Under the pieces are notes generated by a model that saw only the letters and a list, made by a program, of their open reading frames with translations, ran no database searches and was not told where the DNA came from. The translations under genes and the position numbers were made by a program. From the NCBI RefSeq assembly GCF_003478995.1, contig NZ_QUGI01000007.1:139347-203346 (forward strand): a stretch of 64,000 bases of DNA. The letters run 5' to 3'. The DNA comes from Pseudoflavonifractor sp. AF19-9AC. Its GTDB lineage: Bacteria > Bacillota > Clostridia > Oscillospirales > Oscillospiraceae. This document shows, one piece after another, positions 10,550 through 18,887 of the stretch. Position 1 is the stretch's first letter. Every line of letters begins with the position of its first letter.

Positions 10550-11292
10550 AAGCTTTCTCCCTCCATACAGGTATAGTCGGGGATGCCCTGTTTTACGGCT
10601 CCCTTTTTGTCATTGGCCGCCCATCTGTGCAAGGCGGCGGCATAATTCTGGTAGGCTTTCCCGCTGGCGGCAAGGTAATGGCTCATTTCCTCAATCAGCC
10701 GTTCCAGCCTGTCCGGGTATTCTGCCTGTAACTCGTCATATTCGTCCTTTGACAGAAAAATATTCTCATATCGGCCATAAGCTGTGGGCGGCTCCCCACT
10801 CGCTCTCATTGTTTGGTTCTCTATTAAGTTGTTTATATTAGTTTTGTTAGGGGTCGGTTTTCCGACCATCATAGGGTCGGTTTTCCGACCGTCATAAGGT
10901 CGCTTTTCCGACTGTATGAGGGTCGCTTTTCCGGCCATCAGTTGGTCGGAAAACCGTACCACTGGGACAGGCGGCACTTTCACATAAAGCCGATTGGGTG
11001 CGGAGAAGCCCCGCCGTTCCCGTTCTAAAAGCCCGGCTGCGTCCAGTTCTTTCAAGGCTCCCTTGATGGCGGTACAACCCTTGTCCAGCATTTCCGCTAT
11101 CTCCGCAACGGGGTAGACAATGAATATCCTGCCCTCGCCGTCCTGCCAGCCGTTCTTCTGTGACAGGGTGGAGCGGTCTAATAAAAGCGCATACAGCAGC
11201 TTGGCGGTCTGTGAAATCTCCATTTTCAGCAGGAAACGGGGGTATGGAAGATAGGCGGGCAGCGTGGTGTCTGCCCTGATATAATCAGCGAT
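10546..11292 (-). CDS. repA: RepA_N-type replication initiator, possible ATC start, origin iterons inside gene
   Basis: The protein core (YPRFLLKMEISQTAKLLYALLLDR ... LFV-type winged helix with GCTAIKGALKELDAAGLL) is the DNA-binding domain of RepA_N initiators. The frame is open from 11397, but the only strong ribosome site, GGGAGGTGAT (11298-11307), lies right before an ATC codon at 11292 in the context ATC GCT GAT TAT. The nearest ATGs (11340 without a ribosome site; 11223 inside the conserved domain) are less likely. Five 23-bp-spaced palindromic repeats (10852-10960) sit in the middle of the coding sequence, where RepA_N plasmids keep their origin. Start is uncertain; the longer 283-aa form remains possible. 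Confidence 0.75.
   Translation of the reverse strand: MADYIRADTTLPAYLPYPRFLLKMEISQTAKLLYALLLDRSTLSQKNGWQDGEGRIFIVYPVAEIAEMLDKGCTAIKGALKELDAAGLLERERRGFSAPNRLYVKVPPVPVVRFSDQLMAGKATLIQSEKRPYDGRKTDPMMVGKPTPNKTNINNLIENQTMRASGEPPTAYGRYENIFLSKDEYDELQAEYPDRLERLIEEMSHYLAASGKAYQNYAAALHRWAANDKKGAVKQGIPDYTCMEGESL
10852..10960 (+). repeat. Iteron array within repA (candidate replication origin)
   Basis: Five copies of a 16-bp palindrome, consensus GGTCGSTTTTCCGACC, start at 10852, 10875, 10898, 10921 and 10944, an exact 23-bp period. Copies 1 and 2 are identical; 3 and 4 have one to three changes; copy 5 has the central TTTT inverted to AAAA and a weaker right arm. Because 23 is not a multiple of three, the array is not explained by a protein repeat. 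Two helical turns per repeat suits initiator binding on one face of DNA. Confidence 0.85.
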
Positions 11293-11412
11293 AGTATCAC
11301 CTCCCTCTGTGTTGTGTCGTTTTTGGGCTTTGTCACGCATTAGGACGGCATTTCCGGGGGGAAAGGATAAATGTATCGCATACCCTTTGACACCCACGAA
11401 AAAAGCCTTGAT

Positions 11413-11799
11413 TTATGCGGGTTTGAAAGGCTCTAAAGCGTGACATTTCTGCCTTTGTTTCCGCTTTCTCTCGGCGGCTTTGCGTTTCTTCATGCACCCG
11501 GCGCAGCCGGGGCAGTATTTCCCCCGGTTGGATTTGGGGACAAAGGCCGCCCCGCAGACCGCGCAGCGTTTCCGGCTCCCCCGGTACAAGAGGGCTGCGG
11601 CCAGCTCCCCGTCAAGGGGCAGGACAGCCACACGGAACCAGCGGCACATGAGGGAATAGGAAATGCTCTGGACGCACACGCAAGGCTCCCCGTCGTCTAA
11701 CAGCAGGCAGTTCCCCTCGTCGTAGTTACAGCACTCATGCACAAGGCGGCGGGCTGCCTGGTGCTGGCGGTAGTCCATGCGGGACGGCTTATCGTTCAT
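11413..11799 (-). CDS. Cysteine-rich VLP-type small protein
   Basis: A 128-aa protein with cysteine clusters HECCNYDEGNC, EPCVC, RCAVCGAAF and KYCPGCAGC, so one or two zinc-binding modules, and a basic tail (KKRKAAERKRKQRQK). Genes of this type recur next to relaxases in Firmicute mobilizable elements and are annotated as cysteine-rich VLP domain proteins. It overlaps the relaxase 3' end by 11 nt. Zinc binding is inferred; a nucleic-acid-binding role in mobilization is plausible. Confidence 0.7.
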   Translation of the reverse strand: MNDKPSRMDYRQHQAARRLVHECCNYDEGNCLLLDDGEPCVCVQSISYSLMCRWFRVAVLPLDGELAAALLYRGSRKRCAVCGAAFVPKSNRGKYCPGCAGCMKKRKAAERKRKQRQKCHALEPFKPA

Positions 11800-13465
11800 G
11801 GCTCTGCTCCTTTCTGCGGTGCGGCTCTTCCCGGCGCAAAATCTGGTCGATGTTCCGCTTGACGGTCTGCAACTCCCTGAACCGCTGCTTCTGTTCGTGA
11901 TAGGTGTTGTACAGGCCGTCTTTCTCGGAGATAAGCTGCTCGATCTCGGCCTGCAACGCTTTTCGGCCGGGCAGCTTGGTAAGCCCCTGTGCCTTGAAAT
12001 ACCGGGCGGCGGCTTCGGCTATGATAAAATCGCTCTCGTTTGCCTGGCGGTATGCGGCGCGGGCTTTCTCGGATTTCTGCGCTTTCAGCCCCTCGCGGAT
12101 GGGCTTGGTCTTGGCATAGGCAAGTACCTGTTGCCGCAACTCCCTTTTCCCTTGCAGCTTCGTTTCCAGTGCTTTCAGTTCGCCGCTGGTCTGGCGCATT
12201 TCCTGATAGGCGGTAGCAACGGCGGCTTCAAGCTGTTCCGGGGAAGAAAAGCCGTACTGTTGGTAGATGGTCAGGGTCTTGGCGGCCTGTTTCAGATTGT
12301 GTATCTTCGCCCATCGTTCATAGCCTTTGCCCTTGCCCTCGGCCATCTTCTGCTCAATGTCCACAAGCCGCTGCACACTGTCCTGTCTGGGGTCGATTTT
12401 CCCTGTCTTTTCGCCCTGTAAGCGGCCTTTCCCGGCGTGTAGGTATTCGGGTATGGCTGCGGTCTGTTCGGCGGCTCTGGCGGCTTGGTGCTGCGGGGTG
12501 TAGCGAACCGTTACGCCCCTCTGGGCGTTCTGCTCCAAAACGGCAAGGACGGCGGTGCGGTCAAAGTCGCCGCCCAGCTTCCGGGCGGTGATAGGCTTCG
12601 TCCTGTCTGGCGTGAGGTAGGACAGCCGCCCCCGGCTCTCCTTGACGGTCACACCCTCCCGCAACAGCAGAGAGGAAAACTCGTCAAAGCTGGCAGCGGT
12701 GGCAAGGGCTTTCCGTAGGGTCTGCCGCAGCTTCTCCTTGTTCGTTTCAAACTTGGTCTGCCGGGGCGTGATACCGCCTGCAATCATGGGGGCGTTCTGC
12801 TTGTCCAGTGCGGCCTGTCCCTTTTTCTGCGCCCAATATTCCCGGTCTGTGACACGGTTCTTGCTGCCGTTCAAGAGGTCGATTTGGTAAAGTCCTTCCC
12901 GGTGGCACATCTCCATGACCTCGGACTTGAAGTAGCGTAGGGCTGCGTCGGTGCAGCGGTGCTTGCACCCGGCTTTCGTGTCCGCTGGCCTGTCCATGTA
13001 GGGCAGGAACGGCACTTCCTCTATCCGCAGGCTGTTAATGACGATATGCACATGGATGTTGCCGCTGTGGTTATGCCCGTCCGGGTGGGTGCAGACAAGG
13101 GCCTGATGGCCGGGGAAATGCTCTTTACAGAATTGCTCCCCCAACGCCTGCGCCCGGTCTACGGTCAGGCCGTTGTCCGGCCCGTCCCGTGGGTCAAAGC
13201 TGATGATATAGTGGTGGCTTTTCACATCCTCCCGCCGCTGATTTTTCTCATAGCGGAGATTGGAGCGCATACACGCAACGGCAAAATCCTCGCCGCCGCA
13301 GTTCAGCGTGGACAAGCGATAATCCTCACGGGGGATAAGCCTGCCGTTTTCATCAAGGACGGGCTTCATAGTAAATTCGTCATGCTCAAAGAGCAGGTAT
13401 TGTTCGGCGGCTCCGTAGTCGGCGTTCTTAGAGCCTAAATGCTTGAGTGTTGCCAACGGCGTCAC
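11789..13465 (-). CDS. Relaxase of element 1
   Basis: A 558-aa mobilization nuclease. The HUH-type metal-binding motif is THPDGHNHSGNIHVHIVIN (His127, His131, His138, His140). Upstream lies KSHHYIISFDPRD, and a long charged, coiled-coil-rich C-terminus follows. The enzyme would nick one strand at oriT, stay covalently attached and be pumped with the DNA by a host ICE's VirD4/VirB4. It overlaps mobC by 38 nt. The family is clear; the exact MOB class (probably MOBP) was not tested. Confidence 0.88.
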   Translation of the reverse strand: MTPLATLKHLGSKNADYGAAEQYLLFEHDEFTMKPVLDENGRLIPREDYRLSTLNCGGEDFAVACMRSNLRYEKNQRREDVKSHHYIISFDPRDGPDNGLTVDRAQALGEQFCKEHFPGHQALVCTHPDGHNHSGNIHVHIVINSLRIEEVPFLPYMDRPADTKAGCKHRCTDAALRYFKSEVMEMCHREGLYQIDLLNGSKNRVTDREYWAQKKGQAALDKQNAPMIAGGITPRQTKFETNKEKLRQTLRKALATAASFDEFSSLLLREGVTVKESRGRLSYLTPDRTKPITARKLGGDFDRTAVLAVLEQNAQRGVTVRYTPQHQAARAAEQTAAIPEYLHAGKGRLQGEKTGKIDPRQDSVQRLVDIEQKMAEGKGKGYERWAKIHNLKQAAKTLTIYQQYGFSSPEQLEAAVATAYQEMRQTSGELKALETKLQGKRELRQQVLAYAKTKPIREGLKAQKSEKARAAYRQANESDFIIAEAAARYFKAQGLTKLPGRKALQAEIEQLISEKDGLYNTYHEQKQRFRELQTVKRNIDQILRREEPHRRKEQSHER

Positions 13466-13826
13466 CTACTTTCTTTAGGACTTCATACTTGAGGGCGGCA
13501 AGGTCGGCGGCCGCTTCCCGCAATTCCTTTGCCATAGCCGGGTAGGGGCTATGCCACTCGTTGAGGGTGCGGGCAATCTGGTTGAGATTGCCGCCAATCC
13601 TGCCGTACTCGGCTGTGAGCTTCCCGACAGCGGAGAGCAGCTCGTCATTGACTGACGACACATGGAGTACGGGGCGTATGGTAGTGCGCCGGATGGCCTG
13701 CCGGAGAAATTCGGACTGACTGATACCATAGGGCGCAAGCCGTTCTGTGAAGTCGGCGTATTCTTCATCGGTCAGCCGGGTTTTCACAACATGGCTGCGG
13801 TGGGGGGTGTTGTATCGCTTCGGCAT
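13428..13826 (-). CDS. mobC: MobC relaxosome accessory protein
   Basis: A 132-aa protein from ATG 13826 (AGGAGG ten nt upstream). The N-terminal ribbon-helix-helix-like part (VVKTRLTDEEYADFTERLAPYGISQSEF) is followed by the MobC signature GGNLNQIARTLNE. MobC proteins bind oriT and help the relaxase open the duplex. Translation is coupled to the relaxase through overlap. The candidate oriT lies directly upstream. Confidence 0.88.
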   Translation of the reverse strand: MPKRYNTPHRSHVVKTRLTDEEYADFTERLAPYGISQSEFLRQAIRRTTIRPVLHVSSVNDELLSAVGKLTAEYGRIGGNLNQIARTLNEWHSPYPAMAKELREAAADLAALKYEVLKKVGDAVGNTQAFRL

Positions 13827-14472
13827 GGGCTGTAAACCTCCTTTCACTTATCACAAAAAATGGGCTGGTCTGTTAGCTATTTTCGGGGCATTTCCTGTCT
13901 GCCGGACAGAAATATTTTTGCGGCGTAAGCCGCATAGCAGGGTTTGGGGAAGGCACTCCCCAACAAGTTTCCCGCGAGGGGCAAAACCGCAGAATTGCGG
14001 ATTTTGGCACCGTGGTAGAAACTTGCTCTAAGTAAGCCGTAGATTTCCCCTTGCACTTACTACTCGTATAGCTGCCGCCTGTTTTGGCCGGATTTCTGCA
14101 AAAATCTTACGGCGTGGGGCGATTTTTACCCGCAGTTCTTTCTTTCCGCTAAAGATACATTTCAAAGGCCGCCAGCTACCCGCTTGCCGGGAATTTTCTC
14201 AAATTTTCCTTTGCCTTAGAAATACAGAAAATGCAGATTTGGCTACCGCCGCAGAAAATTTTTTGTTTCCGGCTTCACCTACCTACTACGGATGACTTTG
14301 CGATTTTGCCAAACGGATAAAGAAAAAAGCAGCAAATCTTTTTCAGACTTACTGCTTTCGCTGGCCGCCGATGGGCGGTGGATATTCAGTTTTGAAAGTT
14401 CAGGTCAGGTTGGCCCGATGATGGATAGCACAATAAATTCCTGTTTTCCCTTTAAGGCATTGTGCATTTTTT
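13827..14472. other. Non-coding stretch upstream of mobC with candidate oriT hairpins
   Basis: No convincing gene in 646 nt. Its first 230 nt hold inverted repeats: GCGGC-GTAA-GCCGC at 13920-13933 and TTGGGGA-aggcac-TCCCCAA at 13944-13963, followed by an AT/GC-mixed stretch to about 14060. Hairpins just upstream of mobC and the relaxase are where mobilizable elements keep oriT, so 13915-14060 is the likely transfer origin. The nick position cannot be fixed by eye. From 14060 to 14472 I see nothing definite. Confidence 0.5.
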
Positions 14473-14664
14473 CTATTTCTCTTGATGATTATTTTTTTCA
14501 TAATCAATCAATGTACCTATAACAATTCCAATCAACATTCCGATACCTGCACAAATAGAAATAGCAAAAAGATTTTGCAAAAACGCCCATGCCAACACAC
14601 CTATGCAACCACCGACAATAAATCCTGTTAATAAGCCAATAGTTAAGTATTTATTACTTTTCAT
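14473..14664 (-). CDS. Small two-helix membrane protein, unknown
   Basis: A 63-aa protein with two hydrophobic helices rich in glycine (TIGLLTGFIVGGCIGVLAWAFL and AISICAGIGMLIGIVIGTLI), resembling glycine-zipper membrane proteins. GGGGAG lies about ten nt before the ATG. It is AT-rich compared with its neighbours, so it may have entered the element separately. Function unknown. Confidence 0.6.
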   Translation of the reverse strand: MKSNKYLTIGLLTGFIVGGCIGVLAWAFLQNLFAISICAGIGMLIGIVIGTLIDYEKNNHQEK

Positions 14665-14795
14665 ATTGCTATATCTCCCCTAAAAGTATATTTGTCGTTG
14701 GTTCTATTATACTATGACCTGCTTCCTTTAGGAATAGATGAATTGTAAACTGGCTGGAGTGAAACCGCTAATGACAGCCAGTGTTTGTTCTTTGT

Positions 14796-14993
14796 TTATC
14801 GGTCAAAGCGAAATTTGAACAGGGCGGCAATGAGCTGTTGCTTTATATGTTCCTCAACTTCGGCGTTGACTTTCCCGTGTACTTTGGAACAGTAGCGGAT
14901 ATATCCGGCATAGTGGGAAAGAATGGTGTCGATTGCGTCCGGGTCGCCCTCATGGGCTTTGACGATTGTTTCATAGGGGAGAAGTTTACTCAT
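14796..14993 (-). CDS. Small helix-turn-helix regulator (Tn916 Orf8-like)
   Basis: A 65-aa protein (MSKLLPYETIVKAHEGDPDAIDTILSH...) matching the HTH_16 type found beside sigma-like regulators in Tn916-family elements. ATG 14993 is favoured over 14999 because GGAGG lies nine nt before it. The start overlaps the end of the sigma-like gene by eight nt. It probably helps control transfer genes together with that gene, which is damaged here. Confidence 0.75.
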   Translation of the reverse strand: MSKLLPYETIVKAHEGDPDAIDTILSHYAGYIRYCSKVHGKVNAEVEEHIKQQLIAALFKFRFDR

Positions 14994-15408
14994 AGTCATT
15001 TCCCTCCATGAGCCGCCTTAACCGCTGCAAGGCAAGCCGGATATGCCGCCCCGCTGTGCTGCGTGTCCGGCCAATATGTACGCCGATCACTCGCTGCGGC
15101 TGGCGCAGGAAATAGTAACGAAAAATTTCTTCCTGCGTCTGCTCCGGCAAAAGGGCAAGGGCGGCGGCAAGCTCCGCATGATACAGAACGGCGGTCTGGC
15201 CGCAGGCGGTAAAAAGATATTCTTCAAGCTACTCCGGCTCGGCAAGCTGGACAAACTTTTCACTCATCAGATAATCAAGGGAAACTTCCCGTTCCCACCT
15301 CCGGCGCAGCTTCAAGATTTTATCTATGGCTGCGTGACGAATGACTACCTTGCAAAAGGCATTGAATGTGTACTGGATATGCACCTTGTAGGCTTCATCT
15401 TCGGTCAT
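14986..15408 (-). pseudogene. Sigma-70-like regulator (Tn916 Orf7-like) with in-frame amber stop
   Basis: From ATG 15408 the frame encodes a 140-codon ECF-sigma-like protein (MTEDEAYKVHIQYTFNAFCK ... RVIGVHIGRTRSTAGRHIRLALQRL). Codon 60 is TAG (15231-15229) between LAEPE and LEEYLFTACG. Everything before and after it stays in one frame and reads as conserved protein, so a single nucleotide change to amber is the simplest explanation. The C-terminal region 4-like helix-turn-helix is therefore lost unless the stop is suppressed. Sequencing error is the main alternative. Confidence 0.85.
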
Positions 15409-15578
15409 GGAAATTCCCCCTCTCTGAATAATAGTGCGGGGCGGCAGTACTCCTTGCTGTCGCCCCTTGATTGCCTACCAGCAAAGACGGGCGGGGCTGT
15501 CAACGACGGCGCGAAGCGGCGTTCATTTTATCGTTGACTGGCTCGGCTGGGTTTGCTATTTACCCGACAAACTTGAAT

Positions 15579-16169
15579 TTATTTTAAGCTATCACGTTTT
15601 ACCTTCTTAAGCCTTACTATCATTACCATAGGAATTTCTTTGTTGGTTTTGAAACATTCTTCATAAAATCCATCAATGACAAATCCAGCTCTAAAACAAA
15701 GGTTAAAAATATCTTGTATGGAACGATGATAATAAATCTGCTCTTTCGGTTGCCCTTCAATCGCTATATCATAGTAACTGTGCGGTGTCATATATTTTTC
15801 AGTCAACGTGACAAAACAAGGGTGTTGCGTTGCAAAGACAAAAATTCCGCTTTCCTGCAACAGTTCATAAACAGCCATAAGAAGTGGTTCAATGTCCGTA
15901 ATATCCATAATTGCCATATTAGAAACTGCTTTCGTAAAGGCTCGATTTCTTTTTAATTCTAATATACTTTTTCTATCGGTCGCATCCGCCACACAAAATT
16001 CAATTTGTTTTGCATATTGTGATTGCCGTCTTTTAGCCAATTCTATCATTTTTTTGCTGTAATCAAAAGCGACAACCGAAGCACCTCTTTGTGCAAGATA
16101 CGAAGAATAATTTCCATTGCCACACGCAATATCCAAAATGTAATCCGCTGATTGTTGCCGTCTTGACGA
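15579..16169 (-). pseudogene. 5'-truncated SAM-dependent methyltransferase
   Basis: The frame begins abruptly after a TAA at 16172-16170 and reads QQSADYILDIACGNGNYSSYLAQ, the glycine-rich SAM-binding motif I of class I methyltransferases. It continues for about 190 codons with motif II-like VVAFDYSKKMIELA and FVFATQHPCF. Family members carry a further 40-60 N-terminal residues, absent here. The only starts are TTG 16136 or internal codons, with no ribosome site. The break lies 10 nt from the tet(W) stop, so the gene was probably cut when the tet(W) segment arrived. Confidence 0.75.
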
Positions 16170-16179
16170 TTATGTATCT

Positions 16180-18099
16180 TTACATTACCTTCTGAAACAT
16201 ATGGCGCACCTTGTCCAGGCGGCTGTTTGGACGGCGGGGCTGGATGACCGGCTGACCGACAGCGGCCTGATATCCTTTCAGCTCTGTAAGGCATACGCTC
16301 CGCCCGTTGGTGTAAAAGGCCAGATCAGTACGGTATGCCTGTATACAGCGGGCGGGAATCTCGCCAGTAAAGACAACTTCATCCTTTTTTACCTGGGCCG
16401 TTTCGATGGTGGCACAGTATTTCGGTGCATCATGATAAGCCCTGGAAAGGTATTCCTGGGGCGCATAGAGGATGAAGGAGAGATAAGGTTCCAGCAGCTG
16501 CGTCCCCGATTCCTTCAATGCCTGTTCCAATACAATCGGGGCCAATGAGCGGAAGTCCGCCGGCGTGCTGACCGGACTGTAATAAAGCCCGTATTCAAAG
16601 CAAATCTTACAGTCCGTTACGTTCCAGCCGAACAAGCCCTGCTCCAGCCCGTAACGGATACCATCCCTGACAGCGTTTTGAAAACTCTGGTTCAAGTATC
16701 CCAGCGAAACCCGGCTCTCGTATTGTACACCGGAGCCAAGCGAGAGTGGTGTAACAGACAGTCCTATGGATGCCCAAAACGGGTTGGGCGGCACCTCGAT
16801 ATGGATGGTGTGGCTGGCTGCTTTGAGCGGCCGCTCCATATAAATGACGGAGGGTTCCTTTACCACTGTTTCAAGCTTGTATTTTTCCGACAGCAAAGCG
16901 GAAACAACCTCCAACTGCACCCGGCCCAAAAAAGAAAGAATGATCTCATGGGTGATGGAATCCACTTCGCAACGCAAAAGCGGGTCAGTATCCGCAAGTT
17001 GCGTAAGAGCGTCCAGCAGCCGTTCTCTTTGCGCTGCCGTTTTCGGCGCAATCGTCGTCCGCAGCATGGGGAGGGGGTCCTCGCGCCACCTTTTACGAGG
17101 GAGCCGGGTTTGGTCCCCTAATACATCGTTTAACCTCACGCTGTCGCTGGGAAGGATAACAATTTCACCCTGATAAGCGGTGTCTGTCCGAACAATTTCC
17201 CCTTTGGATGGAATACGCATCTCTGTGATTTTCAGCTTTTCTCTCCCGGCCAGGGCCACCGTATCCCGCAGGCGCAGCGTTCCGCTGTATAACCGTAGAT
17301 AGACACGCCGCTGGCCGCAATCGGTGTACTCAACCTTGAAAACGCTGCCGCATAGGGCGGCGCTCCCCTGTTCCCCAATCGGTTGGAACAGCCCTGTCAC
17401 CGCATCCATCAACGGTTGAATGCCAAGGCCCTTTTTGGCGCTGCCATAATAGACCGGGAACAGGGAGGCGTCTTGAACCCGCCGCTGTTCCTCCCGCACA
17501 AGTTTTTCCCGGCTGATTGGTTCTCCTGCGATATACTTTTCCAATAATTTATCGTTATTTTCGATGACCGCATCCCATGCTTCTATGTCGGTATTTTCCT
17601 CCAGGACTATTTCCGGGGACAGCGACACCGTCTGCTTGATGATAATATCGGCGGAGAGCTTATCCCGAACAGACTGAACCACGCTCTGCAAATCAACGCC
17701 AGCCTGGTCGATCTTGTTGATAAAGATAACGGTGGGAATGTTCATTTTCCGCAGGGCATGGAACAGAATACGGGTCTGGGCCTGCACGCCATCTTTAGCG
17801 GAGATCACCAAGATGGCCCCATCTAAAACAGCCAAAGAGCGGTACACCTCCGCCAAAAAATCCATGTGGCCGGGCGTATCCACAATGTTGACTTTACATC
17901 TGTGCCACTGGAAGGAAGTGACTGCCGCTTGAATGGTAATCCCACGCTGCCGCTCCAAAAACATGGTGTCCGTCCTCGTTGTCCCTTTTTCGACGCTCCC
18001 CGGTTCTGAAATGGCTCCGCTGGCATATAGCAGGCTCTCCGTCAAGGTCGTCTTTCCAGCGTCTACATGGGCAAGAATTCCAATATTGATTATTTTCAT
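16180..18099 (-). CDS. tet(W): Tetracycline resistance ribosomal protection protein Tet(W)
   Basis: A 639-aa EF-G-like GTPase, the length of Tet(W). G1 [13 protein letters not shown]3 DTPGHMDF and G4 NKID are all present, and the sequence follows Tet(W) as I know it nearly throughout. The C-terminus reads HMFQKVM. The protein releases tetracycline from the ribosomal A site using GTP. AGGGAGGACAATCAC precedes the ATG, and the attenuator leader described separately lies upstream. The gene and its leader are AT-richer than the chromosome. Allele-level naming needs an alignment; a mosaic such as tet(W/N/W) cannot be excluded by eye. Confidence 0.93.
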   Translation of the reverse strand: MKIINIGILAHVDAGKTTLTESLLYASGAISEPGSVEKGTTRTDTMFLERQRGITIQAAVTSFQWHRCKVNIVDTPGHMDFLAEVYRSLAVLDGAILVISAKDGVQAQTRILFHALRKMNIPTVIFINKIDQAGVDLQSVVQSVRDKLSADIIIKQTVSLSPEIVLEENTDIEAWDAVIENNDKLLEKYIAGEPISREKLVREEQRRVQDASLFPVYYGSAKKGLGIQPLMDAVTGLFQPIGEQGSAALCGSVFKVEYTDCGQRRVYLRLYSGTLRLRDTVALAGREKLKITEMRIPSKGEIVRTDTAYQGEIVILPSDSVRLNDVLGDQTRLPRKRWREDPLPMLRTTIAPKTAAQRERLLDALTQLADTDPLLRCEVDSITHEIILSFLGRVQLEVVSALLSEKYKLETVVKEPSVIYMERPLKAASHTIHIEVPPNPFWASIGLSVTPLSLGSGVQYESRVSLGYLNQSFQNAVRDGIRYGLEQGLFGWNVTDCKICFEYGLYYSPVSTPADFRSLAPIVLEQALKESGTQLLEPYLSFILYAPQEYLSRAYHDAPKYCATIETAQVKKDEVVFTGEIPARCIQAYRTDLAFYTNGRSVCLTELKGYQAAVGQPVIQPRRPNSRLDKVRHMFQKVM

Positions 18100-18133
18100 G
18101 TGATTGTCCTCCCTTTACTGCCCCGAAGGGCAT

Positions 18134-18170
18134 AAAAATCCCCAGCAGTAAAATACTTTTACCACTGGGG
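18134..18170 (-). terminator. Attenuator terminator in the tet(W) leader
   Basis: On the minus strand a perfect-looking stem CCCCAG...CTGGGG with inner GTAAAA/TTTTAC pairing ends in ATTTTTAT, 35 nt before the tet(W) ATG. It overlaps the end of the leader peptide, as in the tet(M) attenuation model. Confidence 0.85.
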
Positions 18171-18203
18171 ATGATAATTTGCGGACATACACATATACAG
18201 CAT
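18159..18203 (-). CDS. tet(W) leader peptide (14 aa)
   Basis: The frame ATG 18203 to TAA 18161-18159 encodes MLYMCMSANYHPQW. Its last codons lie in the left arm of the terminator hairpin, so ribosome position would decide whether the terminator forms. In tet(M)-type control, tetracycline changes ribosome progress on such a leader and lets RNA polymerase read through. Function here is inferred from that similarity. Confidence 0.75.
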   Translation of the reverse strand: MLYMCMSANYHPQW

Positions 18204-18393
18204 ACACCTGTTTGTGAGTGCTGTTTTTGGGGATATGTCAAAATTGATAAGGCAAAAGTATTCTTAAATTGGGTACAAAAAACTAAGCCCCTACAAAAGG
18301 GACTATCATAATCCTTTGTTCCCACTATTTGATTATAGTTTTATTTAAGAATACCTTGCCGCATATTTTTTACTCCTTTTCTGGAATGGAATT

Positions 18394-18422
18394 ATTATAT
18401 CACATCAGTTTTAGGAAAACAA
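18394..18422 (-). promoter_or_regulatory. tet(W) promoter
   Basis: On the minus strand TTGTTT (18422-18417) and TATAAT (18399-18394) are separated by 17 nt. Downstream are two further short start/stop frames (MRQGILK and MIVPFVGA) and an inverted repeat TATTCTTAAA/TTTAAGAATA, as in the tet(M) leader. Confidence 0.8.
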
Positions 18423-18461
18423 GTATCTAAAAGAAATTTTTCTTCCCCTTATATGTAACAA

Positions 18462-18560
18462 TCATACCGGCTTCCTAACGTTCAGAATGGTTTCTACTGT
18501 CTGCTGCGGTGTTTGGTTGGAATTGTCCAGCCAAAAGCCGATCCGTGGTGTTGTCTGCAT
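18462..18560 (-). pseudogene. Remnant of an unrecognised gene (32 codons)
   Basis: A short frame reads MQTTPRIGFWLDNSNQTPQQ and continues TVETILNVRKPV before TGA. It looks like the conserved C-terminus of a larger nucleotide-kinase- or phosphotransferase-like protein, but I cannot name it. There is no ribosome site and no upstream continuation, so it is probably debris between tet(W) and the element's right end. Confidence 0.4.
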
Positions 18561-18736
18561 TTTACTAAATACAAATTCAATGTATACAGAAAGAAATATA
18601 TAAGGAGTGGGAGGGATTCCGCCGTAGTCGGCATTGTAGGAAAATCCAAAAGTTTAGATTTTCTCAAAATGCTTATCTTTTGGTCTTTGGTTCGGAATAG
18701 TGTAGTGCTGGCGGTCTATCTATTGTTTTCGGTTGC

Positions 18737-18757
18737 TTGCTTCTTTACCGTACATGA
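18737..18757 (-). repeat. Right terminal inverted repeat of element 1
   Basis: This is the last 21 nt of the element before the GC core at 18758-18759. Read inward on the minus strand it mirrors the left end with four mismatches (positions 2, 7, 10 and 19). Confidence 0.75.
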
Positions 18758-18885
18758 GCATTGGAGGCAGGGTTGTCCTGGCCGTAACCTTCCAGAAGGT
18801 TGATGCCGCCCCACACGCACAGACCGCCGCCCAGGGCGATGACCAGAGTCTGCAAAACGTCGATAGCGTTAGTAAAAAAGCTCAT
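18758..18885 (-). pseudogene. maff2 5' fragment (N-terminal 42 codons)
   Basis: ATG 18885, preceded by AAAGGAACTGTGAAT, begins MSFFTNAIDVLQTLVIALGG and runs to EGYGQDNPASN, then meets the element 1 junction at GC (18759-18758). The missing C-terminal half is at 7589-7690. The gene follows the virD4 stop by two nt, as in intact relatives. The truncated frame now runs a few codons into the element. Confidence 0.9.
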
Positions 18886-18887
18886 AT

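Noticed and set aside
10852..10960. Short CRISPR array
   Set aside because: Repeats are 16-bp palindromes with 7-bp gaps inside a rep gene; no spacers of CRISPR length and no cas genes.
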